Source: Desulfuromonas sp.
GTDB taxonomy: Bacteria > Desulfobacterota > Desulfuromonadia > Desulfuromonadales > Desulfuromonadaceae
NCBI GenBank assembly: GCA_021162745.1
Contig: JAGGYC010000032.1
Span: 21,381-85,380 of the forward strand
DNA: 64,000 nt
Direction: 5' to 3'
This document shows, one piece after another, positions 58,123 through 64,000 of this stretch. The notes below the pieces were generated by a model. The model was not told the origin of the DNA and ran no database searches. It was given only the letters and a program-made list of their open reading frames with translations. The position numbers and the translations under genes were made by a program. How positions within the stretch are numbered: the stretch's first letter is position 1; every line of letters begins with the position of its first letter.

Positions 58123-58173
58123 TTACGATTGTTCCAACTTTTGGCATAGTCGCAGAAACAACAGGAGGAATTT

Positions 58174-59448
58174 ATGTCGCCTAATACCACCAATACTACT
58201 ATGTCAACCACCATGACCATAAAAGAGATTGTTGAAACCTGGCCTGAAACGCTGGATGTGTTTATTGCCAACGGTTTTGAAAATCTTAAAGATCAAAAAA
58301 TGCTGGAGAATGTCGGTCGCTTTTTAAAGCTGGAATCAGCCTTGATCAATAAAGGCTATGCCATCGACACCTTTGTCCAGTTGCTCGAAGATAAAATTAA
58401 CGAAAATGATCAGCAGGTGGATATCACCTTGGTCGAGAAAAAGGATGAGGGTTTCGATATCGATGTTGCCGGGTTGCTGCCGTGTCCGGTGCGGGTGCCG
58501 CTACTCGAAGCCTTTAATACCTGTACCAACGACTATCAGCAACGCAGTGGTTTGAAAACCCGCAGTCGCCTGGAGGCCGCCTCCTTTGGTGCCGACTGGA
58601 TCAATGAAAATATCCGCAGTCTTTCTAGTGCCGAAGAGCTGCCTGACCTGTTTATCTCAGCCGGTTTCGATACCTTTTTCGATTCGCAGGGGATCGGTAA
58701 ATATCAACAGCAGGGGGATTTCGAAGCTGTTACCCCAGATGGGGTCAATGCCGACTTCTCAGCAGTGCAGATCAGTGACCCGCAACAGGCCTATTCCATT
58801 ATCTCCGTGGTGCCGGCAGTGTTCATGGTCGATCTGTTGGAGCTGGGCGATCTGCCGGTGCCGCGTACCTGGGAAGATCTGCTCAAGCCGATCTATGCCA
58901 AGCGGGTGGCGCTGCCGGTGGGCGACTTCGATCTGTTTAACGCCATTTTGCTCAATATTCACAAGGAGTTTGGTGATGATGGTGTCAAGCGCCTGGGGCG
59001 TTCCATGCTGCAATCGCTCCACCCGGCGCAGATGGTCAAAACTGCCGGTCGCGTTCAGGAGCAGAAGCCGCTGATCACCATCATGCCGTATTTCTTTACC
59101 CGTATGGCCGGGGCGATCCCTTCGGTGGAGATTGTCTGGCCGCAAGATGGTGCCATTATCAGCCCGATTTTTCTGCTGACGAAAAAAGACAGTCTCGATA
59201 AAACCCGCGAGCTTGCCGAATTTCTGGCTGGTCCTGAAGTGGGCGAAATCCTGGCGCAAAAAGGGTTGTTCCCTTCGCTGAACCCGCAGGTGAAAAATGT
59301 CTTACCGGATTGTTTCCCCGATGCGCCGCCATGGAAATGGCTGGGCTGGGATACGATCTATAATAACGATATCGCCGAGTTGATTAAACAGACCGATGCT
59401 TTGTTCAGTGCCGCAGTAAATGAAGGGCAGGGGGAGTGTAACTCATGA
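58174..59448 (+). CDS. Substrate-binding-protein-like protein with DUF1858-like N-domain, no signal peptide
   Basis: The 424-residue protein starts at ATG 58174 after ACAGGAGGAA. Residues about 14-75 (MTIKEIVETWPETLDVFIAN, then GFENL) resemble the DUF1858/ScdA_N helical domain. The rest looks like a type II periplasmic binding fold: DIDVAGLLPCPVRVPLLEAF, LPVPRTWEDLLKPIYAKRVA, PQDGAIISPIFLLTKKDS. I see no signal peptide or lipobox, so it should be cytosolic, which is odd for a solute-binding protein. It overlaps the GTPase gene by 4 bases, and no permease is near. Function is unknown; delivery of a metal or oxyanion to the partner GTPase is one possibility. Confidence 0.7.
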   Translation: MSPNTTNTTMSTTMTIKEIVETWPETLDVFIANGFENLKDQKMLENVGRFLKLESALINKGYAIDTFVQLLEDKINENDQQVDITLVEKKDEGFDIDVAGLLPCPVRVPLLEAFNTCTNDYQQRSGLKTRSRLEAASFGADWINENIRSLSSAEELPDLFISAGFDTFFDSQGIGKYQQQGDFEAVTPDGVNADFSAVQISDPQQAYSIISVVPAVFMVDLLELGDLPVPRTWEDLLKPIYAKRVALPVGDFDLFNAILLNIHKEFGDDGVKRLGRSMLQSLHPAQMVKTAGRVQEQKPLITIMPYFFTRMAGAIPSVEIVWPQDGAIISPIFLLTKKDSLDKTRELAEFLAGPEVGEILAQKGLFPSLNPQVKNVLPDCFPDAPPWKWLGWDTIYNNDIAELIKQTDALFSAAVNEGQGECNS

Positions 59449-60137
59449 AATTTATCACGGTATCAGGTCCACCATCATCGGGGAAAACAGCGGTGATTCT
59501 ACAGGCCATTGATGCTCTCAAGGCGCGTCAGTTTCAGATCGGCGTCGTCAAGTTCGACTGTCTGCTCACTGATGATGACATACTGTACGCCAAGCGTGGC
59601 GTGCCGGTGCGCAAGGGCTTGTCCGGTGCCCTGTGCCCTGATCACTATTTTGTCAGCAACGTCGAAGCCTGTATGGAGTGGGGACTGGAGCAGAACCTCG
59701 ATATCCTCATCAGCGAGAGTGCCGGTTTATGTAACCGCTGCTCGCCGCACATCAAGGATGTCACCGCCATCTGTGTCATCGATAATCTCAGTGGCATCGG
59801 TACGCCGAAGAAGATCGGGCCGATGCTCAAAGCCGCTGACATTGTGGTGGTTACCAAGGGCGATATCGTCTCCCAGGCTGAGCGTGAAGTGTTTGCTTCA
59901 CGGGTGCGTCAGGTCAATCCCAAGGCGGTGATCATGCACGTCAATGGTATCACTGGCCAGGGCGCGTTTGAGTTGTCGACGTTGCTGGCGGATACCGAGG
60001 AGATCAACAGCTTAAAAGGCAAGTCGTTGCGTTTCTCCATGCCGGCGGCGCTGTGCTCCTACTGTCTGGGCGAAATCCGCATCGGCGAGGATTATCAAAT
60101 GGGTAACGTGCGCAAGATTGATCTGGAGAAAGCGTAA
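59445..60137 (+). CDS. HypB/UreG-like SIMIBI GTPase with cysteine pairs
   Basis: The 230-residue protein has Walker A SGPPSSGKTAVILQ, an Asp/Cys-rich switch (KFDCLLTDDD), a Walker-B-like ILISESAGLCNRC and the guanine-specificity-like VVTKGD. Cys64, Cys76, and the CxxC pairs C96/C99 and CSYC near residue 205 could bind metal. HypB and UreG GTPases drive nickel insertion into hydrogenase and urease, so a metallochaperone role is likely, but the client is not encoded nearby. It is tightly coupled on both sides (ATGA upstream, 1-base overlap downstream). Confidence 0.75.
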   Translation: MKFITVSGPPSSGKTAVILQAIDALKARQFQIGVVKFDCLLTDDDILYAKRGVPVRKGLSGALCPDHYFVSNVEACMEWGLEQNLDILISESAGLCNRCSPHIKDVTAICVIDNLSGIGTPKKIGPMLKAADIVVVTKGDIVSQAEREVFASRVRQVNPKAVIMHVNGITGQGAFELSTLLADTEEINSLKGKSLRFSMPAALCSYCLGEIRIGEDYQMGNVRKIDLEKA

Positions 60138-61135
60138 TGGAAGAGCAGCAATTATTCACGACCCCGTTGACACGGCTGTTGTCGGTGGCTCCTTACCTGA
60201 AGGATTTTTTTGATTCCTTCGGCATTGACCTGGCCGATGGAGACCATACGGTTCAGCATCTTCTCGATCGCTTAAGTCAAGATCAGCTCGAAGATATGGG
60301 CCTCACTATCGACCAACTGCGTAGCTCATTGTGCGACTATGTCGCTGGTATGGGAGCGTTGCAACAGGAGATCGACACTGTTGAACGATTGACGATTCGT
60401 GGCGGTTTTAATAAAAGTCGCGAGGCCGAAGACTTTGAACTCGACCTGATCCCCGGCCAGATCACCTGCATCGTCGGTCCCACCGGCTCCGGAAAGAGCC
60501 GTCTGCTGGCTGATATCGAGTGGGTGGCTCAGGGTGATCCCCCCACCGGACGCCATATTTTGATCAATGGCCAGGTGCCGGATGCCAAGTGGCGTTTTTC
60601 CACCGAACACAAGCTGGTGGCGCAGTTGTCGCAGAATATGAACTTTGTCATGGATTTGAGTGTCGAAGAGTTTATTCGCATGCACGCCGAAAGCCGTTTT
60701 GTGCCCGATGTTGATGACAAGATCGCCCGGATACTCGCCCAAGCCAACGAACTGGCCGGCGAGACATTTGCTGCCGACACTCCTATTACCTCCCTCAGTG
60801 GTGGTCAATCGCGGGCGTTGATGATCGCCGATACTGCCATCCTCAGCAAATCGCCCATTGTGCTGATTGATGAGATCGAAAACGCCGGCATCGATCGCAA
60901 AAAAGCGCTAGCGCTGCTGGTTAAAGAGGAAAAGATTGTCTTGATGGCTACCCATGATCCGATCCTGGCTTTGATGGGACAGCGCCGTCTGGTGATCAAG
61001 AACGGCGGAGTGGCCAAGATCATTGATACCGGTGAGGCTGAACGTGCCAACCTTGAGGAGCTTGAGGTGCTGGATCGCAAGTTGATGGCGTTGCGCCATC
61101 GAATCCGCCAAGGGGAAACCCTGGAAATTATTTAA
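60137..61135 (+). CDS. Soluble ABC-type ATPase with helical N-domain
   Basis: The 332-residue protein has a helical N-domain (about 8-72; LLSVAPYLKDFFDSFGIDLA) that resembles DUF1858/ScdA_N, then one ABC cassette with Walker A GPTGSGKSRLLAD, signature LSGGQSRALMIAD, Walker B IVLIDEIENAGI and the switch His in MATHDP. No membrane partner is encoded, so it is probably a soluble ABC protein (as in UvrA-, SufC- or AtwA-like systems) rather than an importer. It is the third gene of the FNR-box operon. Confidence 0.75.
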   Translation: MEEQQLFTTPLTRLLSVAPYLKDFFDSFGIDLADGDHTVQHLLDRLSQDQLEDMGLTIDQLRSSLCDYVAGMGALQQEIDTVERLTIRGGFNKSREAEDFELDLIPGQITCIVGPTGSGKSRLLADIEWVAQGDPPTGRHILINGQVPDAKWRFSTEHKLVAQLSQNMNFVMDLSVEEFIRMHAESRFVPDVDDKIARILAQANELAGETFAADTPITSLSGGQSRALMIADTAILSKSPIVLIDEIENAGIDRKKALALLVKEEKIVLMATHDPILALMGQRRLVIKNGGVAKIIDTGEAERANLEELEVLDRKLMALRHRIRQGETLEII

Positions 61136-61490
61136 CTATTCGGCTGGTTTTTTATGACGAAAACCAGATCGCTTCGCGAACACCCCCATTCCAACCTTCC
61201 CCCGTCAAGCGGGGAAGGGCTAGGGAGGGGGGAAGGTCTGGCTTGAACACTGTTTCATATTCTGCGATTTAAGCCGCAACTTCAGCAAAAACGGGACTGT
61301 CCCCGCGCTCTTGAGTTTTTGGAGGAGGCTGTCTCAGGCTTTTGCGGCGCGTATCGCTGGAGTTTCATCGTCCGCAAACCTCTGGGACAGCCCCCGGTGA
61401 AGCTGGGGACAGTCCCGAGTTTACTACTTTAAGTAGCGAAGCAATGTGGAAAAAGTTACAACCCTTCACAACAGTATAAGGAGAAATCAC
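61136..61490. other. Gene-free gap holding REP-like hairpins and a MITE-like element
   Basis: No gene is visible in these 355 bases. A hairpin CCTTCCCC/GGGGAAGG lies at 61195-61218, and a nested inverted repeat fills 61292-61417. A perfect CTACTT-T-AAGTAG palindrome lies at 61424-61436, 55 bases before the next ATG, and could be an operator. Confidence 0.6.
61292..61417. repeat. Nested inverted repeat, MITE/REP-like, ends CGGGACTGTCCCC
   Basis: CGGGACTGTCCCC (61292-61304) is exactly complementary to GGGGACAGTCCCG (61405-61417). Inside, the strand at 61327-61347 (GGCTGTCTCAGG...TTGCGG) pairs with 61372-61392 (CCGCAA...GGGACAGCC). The whole could fold into one long imperfect hairpin. No transposase is present, so it would move in trans. 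Confidence 0.65.
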
Positions 61491-61733
61491 ATGCACGATG
61501 GATGCGCAGGAAATTTCAACTCAGGTCTGGATATTTTAAACAAGATTCGCACCATGAATTTTAACAATCAGCCGATGCCGGCTGTAATGACCATTCGCTG
61601 TGAAAACTGCGATGGTCGCTTTCAGATGGAAAACTTTGAAGGACAATGTCCCGACTGCGGCATGGTCTATGCGGTAACGCCCTGTCATGCCGGTGATCCG
61701 TCCGCAGTTCGTGCCGCCGGGATCAATGTTTAA
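61491..61733 (+). CDS. Small zinc-ribbon protein (80 aa)
   Basis: The 80-residue protein starts at ATG 61491 (MHDGCAGNFNSGLDIL), with AAGGAGAAA eight bases upstream. A zinc ribbon CENC...CPDC lies near residues 39-61 in IRCENCDGRFQMENFEGQCP. Further cysteines are at residue 5 and near residue 66. It overlaps the YgbA-family gene by 8 bases, so both are co-translated. The function is unknown, and the pairing may reflect a shared role in nitrosative stress. Confidence 0.7.
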   Translation: MHDGCAGNFNSGLDILNKIRTMNFNNQPMPAVMTIRCENCDGRFQMENFEGQCPDCGMVYAVTPCHAGDPSAVRAAGINV

Positions 61734-62070
61734 AAAGACCCTGACCACCGAGCAGCGGTTACGCAAGGATGCCAAGGTGCTGCGCGCTTTCATTGCCGTA
61801 TACTGCCGCGTCCATCATCTGCGTCATGGTGCTGCCGTGCAGTGTCGCGAGCAGGGCAGGGACTATTGTGCTGAGTGTCATGCGCTGTTGCATTATGCCC
61901 TGCAACGCAATGATCGCTGCCCCCTTGAGCCGAAACCGGCCTGTAAAGATTGTGATGTTCGTTGCTACAAGCCGCAGATGCGAGAGAAGATCCGTGAGGT
62001 GATGAAGTTCAGCGGTATCTACTATGTCAAGCGTGGTCGCCTTGATTGGTTGTGGCATTACTTTTTTTGA
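61726..62070 (+). CDS. YgbA-family (nitrous-oxide-stimulated promoter) protein
   Basis: The 114-residue cysteine-rich protein matches the YgbA_NO family: VLRAFIAVYCRVHHL, CREQGRDYCAECHALLHYAL and CPLEPKPACKDCDVRCYKPQ then REKIREVMKFSG. In enterobacteria ygbA is under NO control and supports recovery from nitrosative stress. The eight cysteines suggest a metal or Fe-S site. ATG 61726 overlaps the zinc-ribbon gene; the upstream frame start at 61687 is inside that gene and is rejected. Confidence 0.82.
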   Translation: MFKKTLTTEQRLRKDAKVLRAFIAVYCRVHHLRHGAAVQCREQGRDYCAECHALLHYALQRNDRCPLEPKPACKDCDVRCYKPQMREKIREVMKFSGIYYVKRGRLDWLWHYFF

Positions 62071-62128
62071 TCTGAACTGATATCTTGTTAAAATCTTAAG
62101 CAGTTCTCGTGTTGGGTGGCATTATTCG

Positions 62129-62248
62129 ACCATCAGTAGGGTTATTTAAAATTAGAAATGTTGCAATACAAGACCTGACCACTCTTGCTGGGTTCAACCA
62201 TCAGTAGAATTATTTCAAATTAAAAATATTGCAGCACAAGACCTGACC
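62129..62248 (+). repeat. Two tandem 52-base repeats ending in CAAGACCTGACC
   Basis: Copies at 62129-62180 and 62197-62248 agree at 45 of 52 positions and are separated by 16 bases. The end motif ACAAGACCTGACC is one I associate with dispersed proteobacterial repeats. The integrase fragment ends four bases after the second copy. Confidence 0.75.
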
Positions 62249-62251
62249 CCT

Positions 62252-62500
62252 TCACTTTCGCAGAACCTCAAGAAAAGTTAGCAGCTCAGCCACTCCGAGC
62301 GACCGCCTCGATTTACCGGGATTGCAGTTAAAAAATTGACGTACCCAGTGGGCAAAAAATGGACGCTCTTTTTCAGGCACTTCAGCTTCAGCAAGTACCT
62401 CAAAATATCCCTTTGGCCAAACAGGATTCGGATTGAATGGAGCTGGAGATTTTCTAATAAACCGCCCTTGTTGTATATTGTCACGTTCCATACAGGTCAT
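62252..62500 (-). pseudogene. Truncated tyrosine recombinase, integron-integrase-like N-terminal fragment
   Basis: The 82-residue frame encodes only an N-terminal DNA-binding part: WPKGYFEVLAEAEVPEKERP, then HWVRQFF and SLGVAELLTFLEVL. This follows the pattern of the SAM-like domain of IntI proteins (HWVRxF...LGxxExxxFLxxL). The catalytic C-terminal domain with the R..HxxR..Y residues is missing, and the frame stops at the tandem repeats. It points away from the two cassette genes, as intI does relative to cassettes. A start at 62491 is also possible. Confidence 0.55.
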
Positions 62501-62607
62501 ATTATACAATAATATCCCGTCTCGCAACCTGATTAAGAGATAGATGATTTGTTGCAATTAACCATGGTCTGCGATAAGTTTGTGATCTTCAATGTTGGAG
62601 AATAACT

Positions 62608-62614
62608 GTTATGC
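62608..62614 (+). other. attI-like core site GTTATGC
   Basis: GTTATGC, the 7-base recombination core form found in VCR-type integrons, lies between the integrase fragment and the first cassette gene, 18 bases before its ATG. The same core ends the cassette at 63594-63600. Confidence 0.5.
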
Positions 62615-62632
62615 TTAAAAACTGAGTCCTCT

Positions 62633-63334
62633 ATGTATAATTTAGTAAAAAAATTAAAGAAAATTGCTGGCACAAATCAACTTGAGCGATTTGAATGGGA
62701 AATACCAGACAATTGCCCAGTAAATATTCCCTCAAGTGCATCTACTGGCTATGAAAAAAATGTATATTTAAAAGATCACTTTCATAGTGTGATTGCAAAT
62801 AGCAATGCATTGGATAATCACTATTGGGCAATTCAAGAATGGGGTGGGATTGGTTCATTTAAGAAAAATGAAAAAAATGATCAGAGAATCAAGAAATTCA
62901 TAAATGAGCTATCTAAGGGCAAGTTAACTAGAAACTCTTTCGATACTATTTCTTCATTGTCAAAGGTTGCATCATTCATCGAGCCAGAAAAGTATGTTAT
63001 TTATGACTCCCGTGTAATTTACTCACTGAATTGGTTGCTTTTTAATCACTCAAATGAAAGACGTTTGTTCCCACAACCTGTTGGACGAAGTGCCAGCTTG
63101 GCAAAGTACGATATGCAGACCATTTTCCGTCTTACCAAGCAAAAGGTTGAATACATATCCTATAAAAATGCATTCCATGAGTATTGCTTGCTAATACGAC
63201 ACCTTTCAACTTTAGTATATGGTGCTGACAGTAAGCCATACAAGCTTGAGATGCTTCTTTTTATGATTGCTCCAACATGGGTAATTGAAAATATAGAAAC
63301 TAACGTATCACTTGAAATTGCAACAATCGCATAA
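62633..63334 (+). CDS. Cassette gene of unknown function (233 aa, AT-rich)
   Basis: This open frame of 233 residues is markedly AT-rich compared with its neighbours, and its start and stop sit against the cassette borders: ATG 18 bases after GTTATGC and TAA inside GCATAAC. I do not recognise the family. It has no membrane helix or signal peptide. Residues in the middle carry a block FIEPEKYVIYDSRVIYSLN that looks conserved in style (turn then helix), and the N-terminal third has YWAIQEWGGIGSF. Integron cassettes often carry defence or stress genes, but this is only context. No strong ribosome site is visible before the ATG. Confidence 0.65.
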   Translation: MYNLVKKLKKIAGTNQLERFEWEIPDNCPVNIPSSASTGYEKNVYLKDHFHSVIANSNALDNHYWAIQEWGGIGSFKKNEKNDQRIKKFINELSKGKLTRNSFDTISSLSKVASFIEPEKYVIYDSRVIYSLNWLLFNHSNERRLFPQPVGRSASLAKYDMQTIFRLTKQKVEYISYKNAFHEYCLLIRHLSTLVYGADSKPYKLEMLLFMIAPTWVIENIETNVSLEIATIA

Positions 63335-63600
63335 CAAACTAATAAACGCGGACGGAAGATACGGCTGCTACTTAATCCGAATAATTTGGTGGTATGCATA
63401 GGTCAGTCTGCCGCCGGTTATCAAAAACGTTGCCCGGGCGGCTGCGCCGCCCAGGCAACGGGTGGGCGCTAACTTCGTCCAGTATCTGGTTGGCCAGCTT
63501 GCGCCGGCCAACCAGACACTGGACCGTACACCGGCCCGTGCCTGCGCAAGCAAGCTTGCTCCAACACAAACCGGCGACGGTCAGCGCCCACCCGTTATGC
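63329..63600 (+). other. attC-like recombination region with nested palindromes
   Basis: The region opens with GCATAAC (63329-63335, containing the cassette stop) and closes with its exact complement GTTATGC (63594-63600). Inside are AACGGGTGGGCGCT/AGCGCCCACCCGTT (63458-63471 with 63583-63596), a near-perfect 19-base hairpin GTCCAGTATCTGGTTGGCC/GGCCAACCAGACACTGGAC, and a GC-rich hairpin near 63430-63460. At 272 bases it is longer than a typical attC of 60-140 bases, so two fused sites are possible. Confidence 0.55.
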
Positions 63601-63626
63601 CCTTAAAATCATTAACAAAGGAAAAA

Positions 63627-63899
63627 ATGAAATTCCTCGATTCAATAATTGAACTTATCAGGCTGTTCATGCCTAAATTTTACAATAAGATTACTTGGAC
63701 AGTTGTAATTGGCGGAATGGCCCTTACTTCGACGTCGATGATTGAAAAAATATTGGACGTACTCCTTGAGAAAAACCTCAATATAAAATTAACCGACGAG
63801 AAAGACGGCATCATTGGCGTCGCACTCGTGGTTATCGGCCTTACCTATCACCTCTTAGCTCAAAAAATTAATGGGCTCTCTTCCAGATTGTGTGGGTAA
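63627..63899 (+). CDS. Second cassette gene: small membrane protein (90 aa)
   Basis: The 90-residue protein has two predicted membrane helices (ITWTVVIGGMALTSTSMI and IIGVALVVIGLTYHLLA) linked by a charged segment (LEKNLNIKLTDEKDG). AAAGG lies five bases before ATG 63627, and the start is 27 bases after the GTTATGC core, a standard cassette layout. The frame is open upstream to 63462 through the attC region but without similarity or a start site. Function is unknown. A hairpin ACCACAA/TTGTGGT follows at 63935-63952. Confidence 0.6.
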   Translation: MKFLDSIIELIRLFMPKFYNKITWTVVIGGMALTSTSMIEKILDVLLEKNLNIKLTDEKDGIIGVALVVIGLTYHLLAQKINGLSSRLCG

Positions 63900-64000
63900 A
63901 AGTACTTCATTTTCGAGTTTTATATTGTAGCTCAACCACAACATCTTGTGGTGAATGGTGAAGTTGGAAGATGCGAGCAACCAGATATGAGATGGTAATA

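Noticed and set aside
58141-58160. A sigma-54-like TTGGCATAGTCGCAGA before the FNR-box cluster
   Set aside because: The GG and GC elements are not spaced by 10 bases as the -24/-12 promoter requires.
62278-62484. A second reverse frame overlapping the integrase fragment
   Set aside because: It is out of frame with the integrase-like residues and shows no similarity or start site.
63394-63606. Short frames within the attC-like palindromes
   Set aside because: They are produced by GC-rich inverted repeats and overlap each other on both strands.

Overview
The window looks like chromosome of a Gram-negative, anaerobic, respiratory bacterium of the Desulfuromonadales type (Desulfuromonas/Geobacter relatives). 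This is inferred from the mitochondrial-type citrate synthase, the LptD outer-membrane assembly protein, the multiheme c-type cytochromes, the citramalate synthase route to isoleucine, and gene orders such as trpA-accD-folC, folP-cdaA-cdaR-glmM and rpsF-rpsR-DUF2232-rplI-dnaB. No database search was possible, so the taxonomic call is inference.

Layout: 1-6586 (+) holds the end of an RhlB-type helicase gene, a family 5 uracil-DNA glycosylase, trpA-accD-folC and lptD. 6649-13009 mixes an rRNA methyltransferase gene, a DUF815 ATPase, a J-domain protein and a reverse-strand clpS-clpA-aat operon that makes up a bacterial N-degron pathway. 13147-31513 (+) is a long housekeeping stretch: ftsB, argS, a SPOR protein, initiator and second CAT-anticodon tRNAs, tilS, ftsH-folP-cdaA-cdaR-glmM-pdxJ-acpS-nnr-CBS-tsaE, lysC-cimA, an HhH protein and a tiny zinc ribbon. 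31571 to about 31785 is a decayed group II intron lying directly behind a terminator. 31987-47601 carries a Lon-family protease, a Na/Pi cotransporter (-), an EAL-HDOD regulator, ispE, tRNA-Gln, prs-rplY-pth, a membrane pyrophosphatase, ychF, and the ribosomal protein/dnaB operon. 47656-51218 (-) is dusB-ntrB-ntrC. 51487-58022 (+) has citrate synthase, an outer-membrane porin, a NapC/NrfH-type tetraheme cytochrome with an octaheme hydroxylamine-oxidoreductase-like enzyme, and tatA-tatB-tatC.

The most unusual coding region is 58109-62070. A perfect FNR/DNR-type palindrome (TTGAT-N4-ATCAA) precedes three tightly packed genes: a substrate-binding-protein-like protein with no visible signal peptide and a DUF1858-like N-domain, a HypB/UreG-like GTPase with Cys pairs, and a soluble ABC ATPase with a similar helical N-domain. 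No permease is encoded. After a repeat-filled gap come a zinc-ribbon protein and a YgbA-family (nitrosative-stress-associated) protein. Together with the octaheme cytochrome pair nearby, this suggests a reactive-nitrogen or metal-centre theme, but the function is unproven.

The right end (62129-63899) looks like a decayed chromosomal integron. An N-terminal fragment of a tyrosine recombinase (integron-integrase-like) points left. An attI-like GTTATGC core, an AT-rich cassette gene of unknown function, an attC-like palindromic region from GCATAAC to GTTATGC, and a second cassette encoding a 90-residue membrane protein point right. Repeats flank the truncated integrase.
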